Notes under the pieces: model-generated
Databases searched by the model: none
Told to the model about the DNA's origin: nothing
Seen by the model: the letters and a program-made list of their open reading frames with translations, nothing else
In this document: piece after piece, positions 46,894-56,638 of the stretch
How positions within the stretch are numbered: the first letter of the stretch is position 1
Layout of the letters: each line of letters begins with the position of its first letter
Made by a program: the position numbers and the translations under genes
NCBI GenBank assembly: GCA_963759095.1
Contig: CAVWYF010000029.1
Coordinates: 47,738 to 111,737, forward strand
Reading direction: 5' to 3'
Length of the DNA stretch: 64,000 nt
Origin: Anderseniella sp963759095
GTDB taxonomy: Bacteria; Pseudomonadota; Alphaproteobacteria; Rhizobiales; Aestuariivirgaceae

Positions 46894-48201
46894 ATGACCG
46901 CTCAGCCGAAATCACCCCAATCCAATATCTTTCCCGGTTTTTTTTCCGACACCCTGGCCGGTTCGGATGCTGAACTGGCATCGGCAATTTCCCTGGAATT
47001 TGGCCGCCAGCAGCATGAGGTTGAGCTGATTGCGTCAGAAAACATTGTGTCGCGTGCCGTGCTGGAGGCGCAAGGCTCCGTGCTGACCAACAAATATGCC
47101 GAAGGTTATCCCGGCAGGCGGTACTATGGCGGATGTCAGTATGTCGACATTGCCGAGGAACTGGCAATCAAAAGAGCCTGCCAGTTGTTCAACTGTGAAT
47201 ATGCCAACGTTCAGCCCCATTCGGGCGCAAATGCCAACCAGGCAGTATTCTTTGCATTGCTGCAACCCGGTGATACCTATCTGGGACTTGACCTTGCCTG
47301 TGGCGGTCACCTGACCCACGGGTCTCCCGTCAACCAGTCCGGCAAGTGGTTTAACCCGGTTCCCTACAAGGTCGATCCGGTGACGCACAGGATCGACTAT
47401 GACGAGGTCGAAAAACTTGCCCTTGAGCACAAGCCAAAACTGATAATTGCCGGTGGTTCCGCCTATCCGCGATTTATTGACTTCAAGCGGTTTCGTGAAA
47501 TCGCAGACAAGGTGGGCGCCTGGTTCATGGTTGACATGGCGCACTTTGCCGGTCTGGTTGCAGGCGGGGCGCATCCTAATCCGCTCGAACATGCCCACGT
47601 AGCCACAACCACAACCCATAAGACACTGCGCGGTCCGCGCGGCGGCATGATCCTGTCCAATGACTCGGCTTTGGGAAAGAAGTTCAACTCATCTGTTTTC
47701 CCCGGCTTGCAGGGCGGACCGCTCATGCATGTGATCGCAGCCAAGGCAGTTGCGTTCGGAGAAGCCTTGCGACCTGACTTCAAGGACTATTCCGCAGCCG
47801 TTGTCGCCAACGCAAATGCACTTGCCGAGGCAATGCTGGAAGGCGGCCTTGATCTGGTGTCAGGCGGCACCGACACTCATGTCATCCTGGTAGACCTGCG
47901 TCCGAAGAACCTCACCGGAAAAGCAGCCGAAGCCGCCCTTGGCCGTGCCAACATCACCTGCAACAAGAACGGTATCCCGTTCGACCCTGAAAAGCCGATG
48001 ATCACGTCTGGCATTCGCCTGGGCTCACCCGCCGGTACCACTCGTGGCTTTGGCGTTGCGGAGTTCCGCGAAGTCGGGCAGTTGATTATCGAAGTGTTGG
48101 ATGGAGTTTCCTCCAATGGCGAGGATGGAAATTCTGCTGTAGAATCAGCGGTTAAGGATAAGGTAGTTGCATTGACCGGTCGTTTTCCGATTTATTCCTG
48201 A
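46894..48201 (+). CDS. glyA: Serine hydroxymethyltransferase
   Basis: GlyA interconverts serine and glycine and feeds one-carbon units to tetrahydrofolate. The 435-residue protein has the N-terminal EVELIASENIVS block, YAEGYPGRRYYGGC and PLP Lys243 in TTTHKTLRGPRGG. I use the ATG at 46894, preceded by GAGGGAAG; the frame is open from 46801. nrdR and the riboflavin genes follow on the same strand, a common order in Rhizobiales. Confidence 0.97.
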   Translation: MTAQPKSPQSNIFPGFFSDTLAGSDAELASAISLEFGRQQHEVELIASENIVSRAVLEAQGSVLTNKYAEGYPGRRYYGGCQYVDIAEELAIKRACQLFNCEYANVQPHSGANANQAVFFALLQPGDTYLGLDLACGGHLTHGSPVNQSGKWFNPVPYKVDPVTHRIDYDEVEKLALEHKPKLIIAGGSAYPRFIDFKRFREIADKVGAWFMVDMAHFAGLVAGGAHPNPLEHAHVATTTTHKTLRGPRGGMILSNDSALGKKFNSSVFPGLQGGPLMHVIAAKAVAFGEALRPDFKDYSAAVVANANALAEAMLEGGLDLVSGGTDTHVILVDLRPKNLTGKAAEAALGRANITCNKNGIPFDPEKPMITSGIRLGSPAGTTRGFGVAEFREVGQLIIEVLDGVSSNGEDGNSAVESAVKDKVVALTGRFPIYS

Positions 48202-48253
48202 TCGGAAGAGATTGAGTTTAACCGTCAGATCAAAAAGGAGGGGCTGACTGCTC

Positions 48254-48778
48254 ATGCGGTGTCCCTACTGTAGCAGCCACGATTTGCAGGTGAAGGATTC
48301 CCGGCCATCGGAAGACGGCGCCGCCATTCGCCGCAGGCGCCATTGCCCCGATTGTGGTGGAAGGTTCACGACTTTCGAGCGCGTTCAGTTGCGTGAACTG
48401 ATAGTGCTTAAAAAGTCTGGCAAGCGGGTGCCGTTTGACCGGGACAAGCTGGCGCGATCCGTTGCAATTGCGGTTCGCAAGCGGCCTGTCGACCCGGACC
48501 GCCTTGAGCGCATGATGTCGTCTATTGTCCGGCAACTTGAGAGCCTGGGTGAAACCGAGATTACCAGTGACCTGATTGGCGAACATGTCATGGAGGGATT
48601 GCGGGTTCTTGATGATGTTGCCTATGTCCGCTTTGCTTCCGTTTACAGGAATTTCCGGGAAGCGCGTGATTTCGAGGAATTGCTGGGTGAGCTTTCATCT
48701 GAAGACGAGATTCCCGGCAAGGATGACGATGACAATGGCAAGACCACAGCCGATGACCGCGATGGCGCCTCTGATTGA
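48254..48778 (+). CDS. nrdR: Transcriptional repressor NrdR
   Basis: NrdR represses ribonucleotide reductase genes in response to dATP/ATP. The 174-residue protein has the N-terminal zinc ribbon MRCPYCSSHDLQVKDSRP...CPDCGGRFTTFER (four Cys) and the ATP-cone domain from LIVLKKSGKRVPFDRDKL. The C-terminal ~20 residues are acidic and low-complexity. It lies between glyA and ribD, and ends 12 bases before ribD. Confidence 0.96.
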   Translation: MRCPYCSSHDLQVKDSRPSEDGAAIRRRRHCPDCGGRFTTFERVQLRELIVLKKSGKRVPFDRDKLARSVAIAVRKRPVDPDRLERMMSSIVRQLESLGETEITSDLIGEHVMEGLRVLDDVAYVRFASVYRNFREARDFEELLGELSSEDEIPGKDDDDNGKTTADDRDGASD

Positions 48779-48790
48779 AGCAGCCCGTTC

Positions 48791-49891
48791 ATGAACGACG
48801 AAACCTATATGCGCCAGGCTATCGCCGCGGGCAGACGTTGTCGCGGTTCGACCGCAGAAAACCCGTCGGTCGGGTGTGTGATCGTATCTGATGGTGAGAT
48901 TGTCGCGGTAGCATCAACTGCACCAGGCGGTCGGCCACATGCGGAAACACAGGCCCTGGCAATGGCAGGCGAGGCCGCGCGCGGTGCAACAGCTTTCGTT
49001 ACGCTGGAGCCCTGTTGTCATCACGGCCGCACGCCACCGTGTGCTGATGCGCTGATTGATGCCGGTGTTGCGCGGGTGGTGACGGCACTCGACGACCCTG
49101 ACCCCAGAGTGTCCGGCGGCGGACACCAGGCGCTGCTGGATGCCGGCATTGAAGTTACACAAGGCATGCTGGCGGATCAGGCAAAGTGGGAATTGCGCGC
49201 TTTCCTCAAACGCCACATTAAAAAACGCGCCTATGTGACTCTGAAACTGGCCGTTTCTGCTGATGGAAAAATTGCGGCGAGACCCGGTGAGCCGACCGCT
49301 ATCACCGGTGAAACAGCGCGCAACCGCGTGCATCTGATGCGCGCCGAGGTCGATGCCATCCTTGTCGGTGTCAGTACGGTGTTGGCCGATGATCCGGAAC
49401 TGACATGTCGCTTGCCCGGAATGGCGGACCGGTCACCTGTCCGTATTGTTTCAGACAGCAAATTGTCGATACCGCTGACAAGCAGGCTGGTTACATCCGC
49501 CAATGACGTACAGGTGTGGATCATGACAACGAATGCCGCGGACCCGGCCACCAGAACTGCATTGGAAGCCGAAGGTGTTCAGGTGATCGAGTGCCTTGCG
49601 ACAGACGATGGAAAAGTGAATCTTGATGATATGCTGGTAAAACTGGCTGAAAGAGGCGTTTCCCATGTGCTGGCCGAAGGCGGCGCACATATGGCGAAAG
49701 CCCTGGTGGAGGCTGATCTCGTTGACGAGGCAGTGTTGCTGCAGGCACCTGGCAAAATCGGCCCGCAAGGGCTTGCAGCGATGGCCGGCCTGCCGCTGGA
49801 TACCATCAGGGCATCTGCTCGTTTCAGGCAGCGGGGAGAAAGTGAAACCCTGGGCCCGGATTGGCTCGCCAAATACGTTCGGGTACGTTAA
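48791..49891 (+). CDS. ribD: Riboflavin biosynthesis bifunctional deaminase/reductase RibD
   Basis: RibD performs the second and third steps of riboflavin synthesis. The 366-residue protein has the N-terminal zinc deaminase domain (HAETQAL and EPCCHHGRTPPC, residues ~55-85) and the C-terminal NADPH-dependent reductase domain from YVTLKLAVSADGKIA to about residue 350. Both domains are intact. It leads the rib gene group and ends 9 bases before ribE. Confidence 0.97.
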   Translation: MNDETYMRQAIAAGRRCRGSTAENPSVGCVIVSDGEIVAVASTAPGGRPHAETQALAMAGEAARGATAFVTLEPCCHHGRTPPCADALIDAGVARVVTALDDPDPRVSGGGHQALLDAGIEVTQGMLADQAKWELRAFLKRHIKKRAYVTLKLAVSADGKIAARPGEPTAITGETARNRVHLMRAEVDAILVGVSTVLADDPELTCRLPGMADRSPVRIVSDSKLSIPLTSRLVTSANDVQVWIMTTNAADPATRTALEAEGVQVIECLATDDGKVNLDDMLVKLAERGVSHVLAEGGAHMAKALVEADLVDEAVLLQAPGKIGPQGLAAMAGLPLDTIRASARFRQRGESETLGPDWLAKYVRVR

Positions 49892-49900
49892 ACGATTGCC

Positions 49901-50510
49901 ATGTTTACCGGCATCATCACAGATATTGGCACGATCGAAAGCGTTGAACTCGCGTGGTGACACACAGTTCACGATCTCCAGCGGCTACGAAGCGGCTGGT
50001 ATAGCACTTGGAGCGTCCATCTGTTGTTCCGGGTGTTGTCTGACCGTTACATCCGTTACGGCTGCTGCCGGCGGTCGCAGTCATTTCACGGTGGATGTAT
50101 CTGCTGAAAGTCTGTCAAAGACCACCCTTGGCGGCTGGAGAGAGGGTGACCGGATCAATCTTGAACGTGCCCTCAAGGCTGGCGATGAACTGGGCGGGCA
50201 CATCGTTTCCGGCCATGTTGACGGGGTTGCGGAAATTGTCTCGATTGACGATGAAGGCGACAGCCGCCGGTTTGTGTTTCGTGCACCGGAAGAACTCGCC
50301 AGATTCATTGCATCAAAGGGGTCTGTCTGCCTTGATGGCACGTCTTTGACGGTAAACGAGGTCGACGGAGTGAATTTTGGTGTCAACTTGATACCGCATA
50401 CCTTATCGGTCACATGCTGGGGCAGTGCTCGCGCGGGTGACAAGGTGAATCTGGAAATCGACATGCTGGCCCGCTACGTGGCGCGCCTCTATGAAAGTGT
50501 CAACAAATGA
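49901..50510 (+). pseudogene. ribE: Riboflavin synthase alpha subunit, broken by one extra base near its start
   Basis: Riboflavin synthase dismutates two lumazine molecules to riboflavin. The gene begins with the hallmark MFTGIITDIGTIESVEL at 49901, but this frame hits a TGA at 49958. Homology continues in the frame one base further on (RGDTQFTISSGYEAAG) from about 49953 to the stop at 50510. One surplus base near 49951 explains it. Corrected length is about 202 residues, normal for the family, with both lumazine-binding repeats. The stop overlaps the ribH ATG by four bases (ATGA), so the operon structure is otherwise intact. Since this enzyme is essential without riboflavin uptake, sequence error is likely. 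Confidence 0.93.
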
Positions 50511-50980
50511 CAAAAGTACCCTCCATTCCGGCTGCATCACCGGCCGAGAAATTTCGCGTGCTGATCGTGCAGTCGCCTTATTACGAGCATATCGCGTCTC
50601 AATTGCTCGAAGGTGCGAAGACCCGTCTGGAGGCTGCCGGATGTGAAATCGAAATTGCCAGTGTGCCTGGCGCACTGGAGATACCGGGCACCATTTCCAT
50701 TGCCTATGAATTCGGCGACTACGATGGATTTGTTGCTCTTGGATGTGTTGTTCGCGGTGAGACCACGCATTACGAAATTGTCTCCGGTGAAAGTGCACGC
50801 GGCCTGATGGACCTGAGCATTGATGGTGCCTGTATTGGTAATGGCATCCTGACGGTGGAGAATGAAGACCAGGCGATAAAAAGGGCAAATGTCGCGGACA
50901 TGAACAAGGGGGCAGGGGCTGCCGAGGCTTGTCTTGCGATGATGCAGTTCAGGCTTGATCAGGAATCTCGTGATGACTGA
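50507..50980 (+). CDS. ribH: 6,7-dimethyl-8-ribityllumazine synthase
   Basis: RibH makes the lumazine substrate of riboflavin synthase. The 157-residue protein has the expected active-site loop VPGALEIP, the GCVVRGETTHYEIVSGES block with the catalytic His, and the C-terminal NKGAGAAEACLAM. It overlaps ribE by four bases and nusB by eight, so translation is likely coupled across ribE-ribH-nusB. Confidence 0.97.
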   Translation: MTKVPSIPAASPAEKFRVLIVQSPYYEHIASQLLEGAKTRLEAAGCEIEIASVPGALEIPGTISIAYEFGDYDGFVALGCVVRGETTHYEIVSGESARGLMDLSIDGACIGNGILTVENEDQAIKRANVADMNKGAGAAEACLAMMQFRLDQESRDD

Positions 50981-51479
50981 AGCAAAAGGCCCGTCGGCAA
51001 AACCGGTCGGTAAACAGCAACCCAGGCCTCGCACCGGTATTGCGCGTTCTGCCTCGCGGTTGGGTGCCGTACAGGCTCTGTATCAGATGGACATCGGCGG
51101 CACCGAACTCGCCGATGTACTGGCTGATTACGGGTCAGGCAGAATTGGGGTGGAGTTTGACGACGGCCAGTGTGGCGATGCGGACTACGGATTTCTCAAG
51201 GCCATAGTTGAAGGCGTGGTCCAGGATCAGGTGTTGATTGACAAGAAGATCAACGAATGTCTGGGCGAAGGGTGGACCCTTGCCAGACTGGAAGCGACGT
51301 CGCGCGCGATTCTCCGGGCAGGCGGGTTTGAACTCATGTTCAGGGACGACGTTCCGCCCAAAGTGACAATTTCTGAATATGTCGAAGTCGCCAAGGCGTT
51401 CTTCTCCGGCAGCGAACCAGGCTTCATAAATGCCAGTCTGGACGCCTTGGCCCACGAGCGACGCCCGGAAGAAATGTAA
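50973..51479 (+). CDS. nusB: Transcription antitermination protein NusB
   Basis: NusB, with NusE (S10), binds boxA RNA and supports rRNA antitermination. The 168-residue protein has SASRLGAVQALYQMD, RLEATSRAILRAGGFEL and the C-terminal SGSEPGFINASLDALA motif, all typical of NusB. The N-terminal ~25 residues are a variable basic tail. I use the ATG at 50973 over the upstream TTG at 50955. It closes the rib operon and faces a CBS gene 12 bases away. Confidence 0.96.
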   Translation: MTEAKGPSAKPVGKQQPRPRTGIARSASRLGAVQALYQMDIGGTELADVLADYGSGRIGVEFDDGQCGDADYGFLKAIVEGVVQDQVLIDKKINECLGEGWTLARLEATSRAILRAGGFELMFRDDVPPKVTISEYVEVAKAFFSGSEPGFINASLDALAHERRPEEM

Positions 51480-51491
51480 CCGTTGGTTACT

Positions 51492-51923
51492 TTAGCCGGA
51501 CGCGATGTACTGCTTCAGTGATTTCGCTTCGACCCGGATTTCATCCATCTTGGCCTTGACGATGTCACCAATTGACACCAGGCCGGTCAGCTTGCCGTCA
51601 ACAGCGACCGGCAGGTGACGGATGCGTCTTCCGGTCATGAACTCCATGCAATTGTCTACAGTGTCGGTTGGCGAACAGGTGACAACGTCCTTGGTCATGA
51701 TTTCACGGACCTTGACGGACAGAAACTTGGGTCCGAAATCAGTTAGTTGCCGGACGATATCGCGCTCGGAAACGATCCCTTCAATTGATGATCCATTGCC
51801 GCTTACCACGACCGCCCCAATTCGATTTTCGCGCAATAGCGTTGCCAGGGCACGCACACTTGAGTCAGGTGAAACTGTAGTAACGTCGGTTCCCTTAGCG
51901 TTGAGTATGGTCTGAACCTGCAT
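51492..51923 (-). CDS. CBS domain-containing protein
   Basis: A 143-residue protein made of two CBS motifs (about 10-65 and 75-135), as in small stand-alone CBS proteins that bind adenine nucleotides and sense energy state. The repeats are visible at VSPDSSVRALATLLRENRIG and CSPTDTVDNCMEFMTGRRIR. I use the ATG at 51923, with GGGAGGAC upstream; the frame is open to 52040. Its target is unknown. Confidence 0.92.
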   Translation of the reverse strand: MQVQTILNAKGTDVTTVSPDSSVRALATLLRENRIGAVVVSGNGSSIEGIVSERDIVRQLTDFGPKFLSVKVREIMTKDVVTCSPTDTVDNCMEFMTGRRIRHLPVAVDGKLTGLVSIGDIVKAKMDEIRVEAKSLKQYIASG

Positions 51924-52086
51924 ATTGTCATGTCCTCCCGTTGGGTTCGGTTTGTCTATCCAACTTTGAATATAACATAATTGTGCGCTGTATTTGCACT
52001 GCCAACAAGCCCTTGGTCTGTCCGCATACGAGAGTTGCATTTAGCGCGCCTTGCGCCACCTCCAATTCTGCAGCAATGTGCGCAAC

Positions 52087-53307
52087 ATGACGACTGCTGT
52101 TTCTGAAGATGTTTCCCATGTTGATGACAGGGCTGCCCGGCGCAATGCGCTGGTGTTGGCGCTTGCGCAGGCCTTTTATGGCATGGGTGCCATCAACATA
52201 TTCATTACTGCAGGACTGGTGGGCACACAGATCGCGCCATCGTTGAGCCTGGCCACGTTGCCGATTTCCACCTACGTGATCGGAACTGCTCTTGCGACGG
52301 TACCGGCGTCCTTGTTCATGCGCCATGTCGGGCGCAAGGCGGGGTTTCTGACCGGTGCAATGTTTGGGTTCGTCGGCGCGGTTATTTGCGTATATGCGAT
52401 ATTTGTGCGCGATTTCTGGCTGTTCTCGCTTGGCACGTTTCTGCAGGGCGGCTATCAGGCATTTGCCGGATACTACCGGTTTGCCGCTGCCGATACTGCA
52501 TCGGAGGCTTTCAAGCCGAAGGCGATTTCCTGGGTCATGCTGGGTGGCATAGCGGCAGCCGTGTTCGGGCCGATGATTGTGATTGCCAGCCGGTCTTATT
52601 TCGAACCGGTTATGTTCGCCGGCAATTTTGCGGCCGTAGCCGCGTTGTCAATCGTGGCCATGGCCATCATCTGTTTCGTCAACATCCCTCATGAACGCGA
52701 AGACCTGAGCAAATCGGATGCGCGGCCATTGTCGGAGATATTACGCCAGCCCAGGCTGATCGTGGCGATCATGTCCGGCATGATGGCCTATGGCATGATG
52801 AACCTGGTGATGACGTCGACACCGATCGCCATGGTTGCCTGCGGGTTCACGGTTGATCAGAGTGCCTGGGTCATCCAGTGGCATGCGCTTGCAATGTTTG
52901 TTCCCAGCTTTTTCACCGGCAGTCTGATTTCACGGTTTGGTGTTGAGCGGGTGCTGGCAGCGGGTATGGTCTTGTTGAGCATGGCGGGCATTGCCGGGCT
53001 GACCGGTATTACCTTTGCCAATTTTGCCGTTGGTTTGGTGTTGCTCGGCATCGGCTGGAACTTTGGCTATGTCGGCGGGACCGCCATGGTGACCGAATGC
53101 TATCGCGCCAGCGAGAAAAACAAGGTTCAGGCGGTCAACGATTTTTGTGTGTTTGCAACTGTCGCGACAGCGTCTCTGACGTCCGGAAAGCTGCTCGACG
53201 CCATTGGCTGGAGCGCTGTCAATTTGGCACTGTTCCCGATGGTAGGATTGTGCCTGCTGGCGCTGGCGTGGCTCAGCCTGAATTCCCTTCGCGCAGCGAG
53301 TTTGTAA
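52087..53307 (+). CDS. MFS transporter
   Basis: A 406-residue inner-membrane protein with about twelve helices and the major-facilitator layout, including the cytoplasmic loop motif RHVGRKAGFLTG between helices 2 and 3 and a long central loop (residues ~200-225). Substrate is unknown; similarity of such proteins to multidrug or sugar carriers does not decide. I use the ATG at 52087; the frame continues upstream from a TTG at 52051 without support. It is divergent from the CBS gene with about 160 bases between them. Confidence 0.9.
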   Translation: MTTAVSEDVSHVDDRAARRNALVLALAQAFYGMGAINIFITAGLVGTQIAPSLSLATLPISTYVIGTALATVPASLFMRHVGRKAGFLTGAMFGFVGAVICVYAIFVRDFWLFSLGTFLQGGYQAFAGYYRFAAADTASEAFKPKAISWVMLGGIAAAVFGPMIVIASRSYFEPVMFAGNFAAVAALSIVAMAIICFVNIPHEREDLSKSDARPLSEILRQPRLIVAIMSGMMAYGMMNLVMTSTPIAMVACGFTVDQSAWVIQWHALAMFVPSFFTGSLISRFGVERVLAAGMVLLSMAGIAGLTGITFANFAVGLVLLGIGWNFGYVGGTAMVTECYRASEKNKVQAVNDFCVFATVATASLTSGKLLDAIGWSAVNLALFPMVGLCLLALAWLSLNSLRAASL

Positions 53308-53743
53308 GGGTCAGAGCAATCTGAACGACGGGTTTTCAACCGCGCATATACTGGTGCTGTTCGTTGCAAAATGCCAAAAACCGGAGGCGAAATTGTTTGC
53401 CTTTGCGGTACGTTCCGGGCATTTGCGCATCCAACCGGTCACCATTTCAATTCAGAGTGAAACGAGCGTGCGCGAGTTAAGGTGCTGAATGGCTCCGAAA
53501 TGGCAGTTATCCGGGCTCAGTTCGACCTAGCCGATAGTAGTGTTGAAACAACTGACCAAAGCGGTTGCCTAATTAACAGAGTTTTAATATGTTCCGCCCC
53601 GGTCGATCCGGATTAAAGGGTATTCGAGGGGATTCTCTATCAAAAGAGCAGGGGCCGTCTTGGTACTGTGCATGCTGACACAGCCAGGCGAGTACTCTCC
53701 AGATTTCCGGATCTTAATCATATAAACAGCAAGGATTTCACCC
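53308..53743. other. Intergenic region upstream of hppA
   Basis: About 435 bases with no supported gene. It must contain the hppA promoter; a TTGAAA at 53543 has no good partner box. AAGGA at 53731-53735 serves as the hppA ribosome binding site. I see no repeat or strong hairpin. Confidence 0.5.
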
Positions 53744-55882
53744 ATGAGTTCGACACTCTGGCTTATTATAGGCTGCGGTATCCTGTCTATCGTCTACGCC
53801 ATCTGGGCTACCAAGTCCGTTCTGGCAGCTGACGCAGGCAATGCCCGCATGCAGGAAATTGCCGGCGCCATTCGTGAGGGCGCAACGGCTTATCTCACTC
53901 GTCAATACACTACCATCGCAATCGTTGGAGCGGTGGTGTTCGTTATAGCGTTCCTGTTGCTCGGCGCGACGGCAGCCTTTGGCTTCCTGATCGGCGCTGT
54001 GTTGTCAGGGGCAGCCGGCTTTATCGGTATGCACGTTTCTGTACGCGCAAACGTCAGAACCGCACAGGCTGCATCAAAGAGCCTGGCAGCAGGTCTTGAA
54101 ATTGCGTTCAAGTCCGGTGCCATTACAGGCCTCCTCGTAGCCGGTCTCGCCTTGTTGGGTGTTGCGGTTTATTTCTGGGTCCTGACCGGCCCGATGGGCT
54201 ATGCGCCAACCGACCGTGTGGTCATTGACGCTCTGGTCTCACTCGGTTTCGGGGCCTCCCTGATCTCGATCTTTGCCCGTCTCGGCGGCGGTATCTTCAC
54301 CAAGGGCGCGGATGTCGGCGGCGATCTTGTCGGCAAGGTTGAAGCCGGAATTCCGGAAGATGATCCGCGCAACCCGGCAACCATCGCCGACAATGTTGGC
54401 GATAATGTCGGCGACTGTGCCGGCATGGCGGCTGATCTGTTCGAAACCTATGCGGTTACGATTGTGGCCACCATGGTTCTGGCTTCGATCTTCTTTACCG
54501 GAGATACTGCGGTTAACCTGATGCTGTTCCCGATGCTGATCGGGGCAACATGTGTTGTGACCTCCATCATCGGTACGTTCTTCGTAAAGCTGGGTGCAAA
54601 CAACTCGATCATGGGTGCACTCTACAAGGGCTTTATCGCCACCTCGGTACTGTCGGCGATTGCCATGGCAGGTATCGTATGGTTCTGGCTGGGCGCAGAC
54701 ACCGTCTTCACCACATCAGGTGGAACAACCTTCACCGGTGCCAACCTGTTCTGGTGCGGATTTATCGGCCTGGTGGTGACCGGTCTCATCATCTGGGTAA
54801 CAGAGTACTACACGGGAACCGAATATCGCCCCGTACGCTCCATTGCGCAGGCATCGGTTTCCGGTCACGGCACCAATGTCATTCAGGGCCTGGCTATTTC
54901 CCTTGAAGCGACAGCAATTCCGGCTCTCATCATTATCGCTGGCATTATTTCAACATTTGCGCTGGCTGGCCTGTTTGGCATCGCCATTGCGGTGACCGCC
55001 ATGCTGGCGCTTGCCGGTGTGGTTGTCGCACTTGATGCCTTCGGTCCTGTTACAGACAATGCCGGTGGTATTGCTGAAATGGCTGATCTGCCAGCCGAGG
55101 TGCGTAAGACCACCGATGCACTGGATGCAGTGGGCAACACCACCAAGGCTGTTACCAAGGGCTATGCCATTGGTTCAGCCGGCTTGGGTGCTCTGGTTCT
55201 GTTTGCAGCCTACACCGAAGACCTCAAGTTCTTCGCGGCAAATGCAACGCCTGGCAGCTTCTTCGAAGGCGTGAATGTCGACTTCTCATTGTCCAACCCT
55301 TATGTGGTTGTCGGCCTGTTGTTCGGTGGTCTTCTGCCTTACCTGTTTGGCGGTATCGCCATGACGGCTGTTGGCCGCGCTGCCGGTGCTGTCGTTGAAG
55401 AAGTCCGCAGGCAGTTCAAGGAAAAGCCCGGCATCATGAAAGGGACTGAAAAGCCCGATTATGGCCGCGCTGTTGACATGCTGACCCGCGCTGCGATCAA
55501 GGAAATGATCGTTCCTTCGCTGCTGCCTGTGCTGTCTCCGATTGTGTGCTTCTACTTTGTGTATGCAATCACCGGCGACAAGAGCCAGGGCTTTGCGGCG
55601 CTCGGTGCCATGCTGCTTGGTGTGATTGTCAATGGCCTGTTCGTTGCAGTTTCCATGACTGCCGGTGGCGGCGCATGGGACAATGCCAAGAAGGCCTTTG
55701 AAGACGGTTTCGTCGACAAGGACGGCGTCAAGCATGAAAAGGGTTCAGAAGCTCATAAGGCATCTGTAACCGGCGATACGGTTGGCGATCCTTACAAGGA
55801 TACAGCCGGTCCTGCAGTCAACCCGATGATCAAGATCACCAACATTGTAGCCCTGCTGCTGCTGGCGATCCTGGCGCACTAA
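53744..55882 (+). CDS. hppA: K(+)-insensitive proton-translocating pyrophosphatase
   Basis: A membrane pyrophosphatase that pumps protons using PPi hydrolysis. The 712-residue protein has about 16 helices and the catalytic motif DVGGDLVGKVEAGIPEDD followed by DNVGDNVGDCAGMAAD, which hold the Mg-PPi ligands. The segment GNTTKAVTKG has Lys where K+-dependent enzymes carry Ala, so this is the K+-independent H+ pump type. It ends at a strong hairpin shared with the convergent bamE gene. Confidence 0.97.
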   Translation: MSSTLWLIIGCGILSIVYAIWATKSVLAADAGNARMQEIAGAIREGATAYLTRQYTTIAIVGAVVFVIAFLLLGATAAFGFLIGAVLSGAAGFIGMHVSVRANVRTAQAASKSLAAGLEIAFKSGAITGLLVAGLALLGVAVYFWVLTGPMGYAPTDRVVIDALVSLGFGASLISIFARLGGGIFTKGADVGGDLVGKVEAGIPEDDPRNPATIADNVGDNVGDCAGMAADLFETYAVTIVATMVLASIFFTGDTAVNLMLFPMLIGATCVVTSIIGTFFVKLGANNSIMGALYKGFIATSVLSAIAMAGIVWFWLGADTVFTTSGGTTFTGANLFWCGFIGLVVTGLIIWVTEYYTGTEYRPVRSIAQASVSGHGTNVIQGLAISLEATAIPALIIIAGIISTFALAGLFGIAIAVTAMLALAGVVVALDAFGPVTDNAGGIAEMADLPAEVRKTTDALDAVGNTTKAVTKGYAIGSAGLGALVLFAAYTEDLKFFAANATPGSFFEGVNVDFSLSNPYVVVGLLFGGLLPYLFGGIAMTAVGRAAGAVVEEVRRQFKEKPGIMKGTEKPDYGRAVDMLTRAAIKEMIVPSLLPVLSPIVCFYFVYAITGDKSQGFAALGAMLLGVIVNGLFVAVSMTAGGGAWDNAKKAFEDGFVDKDGVKHEKGSEAHKASVTGDTVGDPYKDTAGPAVNPMIKITNIVALLLLAILAH

Positions 55883-55905
55883 AAAATCCTTCAGACAATG
55901 AAAAA

Positions 55906-55940
55906 CCCCCGTGCAGTGTGAATGCTGCACGGGGGCTTTT
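55906..55940. terminator. Bidirectional terminator between hppA and bamE
   Basis: A perfect 11-bp GC-rich stem (55906-55916 with 55925-55935) has AAAAA on the left and CTTTT on the right, so it can terminate transcripts from both the hppA and the bamE side. Confidence 0.9.
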
Positions 55941-55988
55941 GATTCTGTCGGCGCCTCTTGGAAACAAACAAAGTCTGAGCGGCGCAGC

Positions 55989-56510
55989 TTATTGCCGTCC
56001 GAGAGGGTTGCCTTTAGGAGGACCGGAATTGTTTGGCGTGAAGTTGCCAAGGTTGCCGAACATCTGTTGCAGGATTGTCAGCTCACGACCGCGGGATGGT
56101 GTCTCACGCGAATTCATGTCAATGACGTTTCCATCCTGCAGGGTATATTGCCCGAAACTCTGCACCTGGTCGAACTGGCTGAAGCGCACGGCAAGAATTT
56201 GCCGGTCCAGTTCTTCATTATCCAGAAAAGCGCTCGTTTTCACACGCGACGAAATATAGTAGAAGCTGTCGCCCTGATGCTGGACCGTGGCGGTTGTCGA
56301 CGGCGAGCCCAGTGCACTGCGAACTTCGTCCTTGGTCAAACCAAGGCGCAGCTTTTGCAAGTCCTGCGCACGGGCCTGATAGCCGCGGTGTTCGATGTCA
56401 CGCGAACAGCCTGACAAAACGGCGGCAGCGGCCAAAATCAGGCCGGAGCACAGCAATGCTTTGCGGAGACTATTTGATGCAGGTGCCAGATTGGCCTTGA
56501 AGGTTCGCAC
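55989..56510 (-). CDS. bamE: Outer membrane protein assembly factor BamE
   Basis: BamE (SmpA/OmlA) is a lipoprotein of the BAM complex that inserts beta-barrels into the outer membrane. The 173-residue protein has a lipoprotein signal with lipobox LSGC near residue 35, then the SmpA/OmlA fold with LRLGLTKDEVRSALGSPS and FYYISSRV. The C-terminal tail is Asn/Gly/Pro-rich. It is divergent from the cytochrome chaperone gene at 56639. Confidence 0.94.
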   Translation of the reverse strand: MRTFKANLAPASNSLRKALLCSGLILAAAAVLSGCSRDIEHRGYQARAQDLQKLRLGLTKDEVRSALGSPSTTATVQHQGDSFYYISSRVKTSAFLDNEELDRQILAVRFSQFDQVQSFGQYTLQDGNVIDMNSRETPSRGRELTILQQMFGNLGNFTPNNSGPPKGNPLGRQ

Positions 56511-56638
56511 TTAACGTATCACTTCTGTTGCGGCAAGCCTGAAACCGGCTGGCCAATTGCAGCAACACCTGCTGCTGGTTATCGTTCAGCCACGTCACCC
56601 GTAGCTGCAAATTTCAAATTCTGTTTACCTGGTCCTGC

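Noticed and set aside
53543..53571. TTGAAA as -35 box of an hppA promoter
   Set aside because: The expected -10 region at 17 bases spacing (TGCCTA) is too far from consensus to call.
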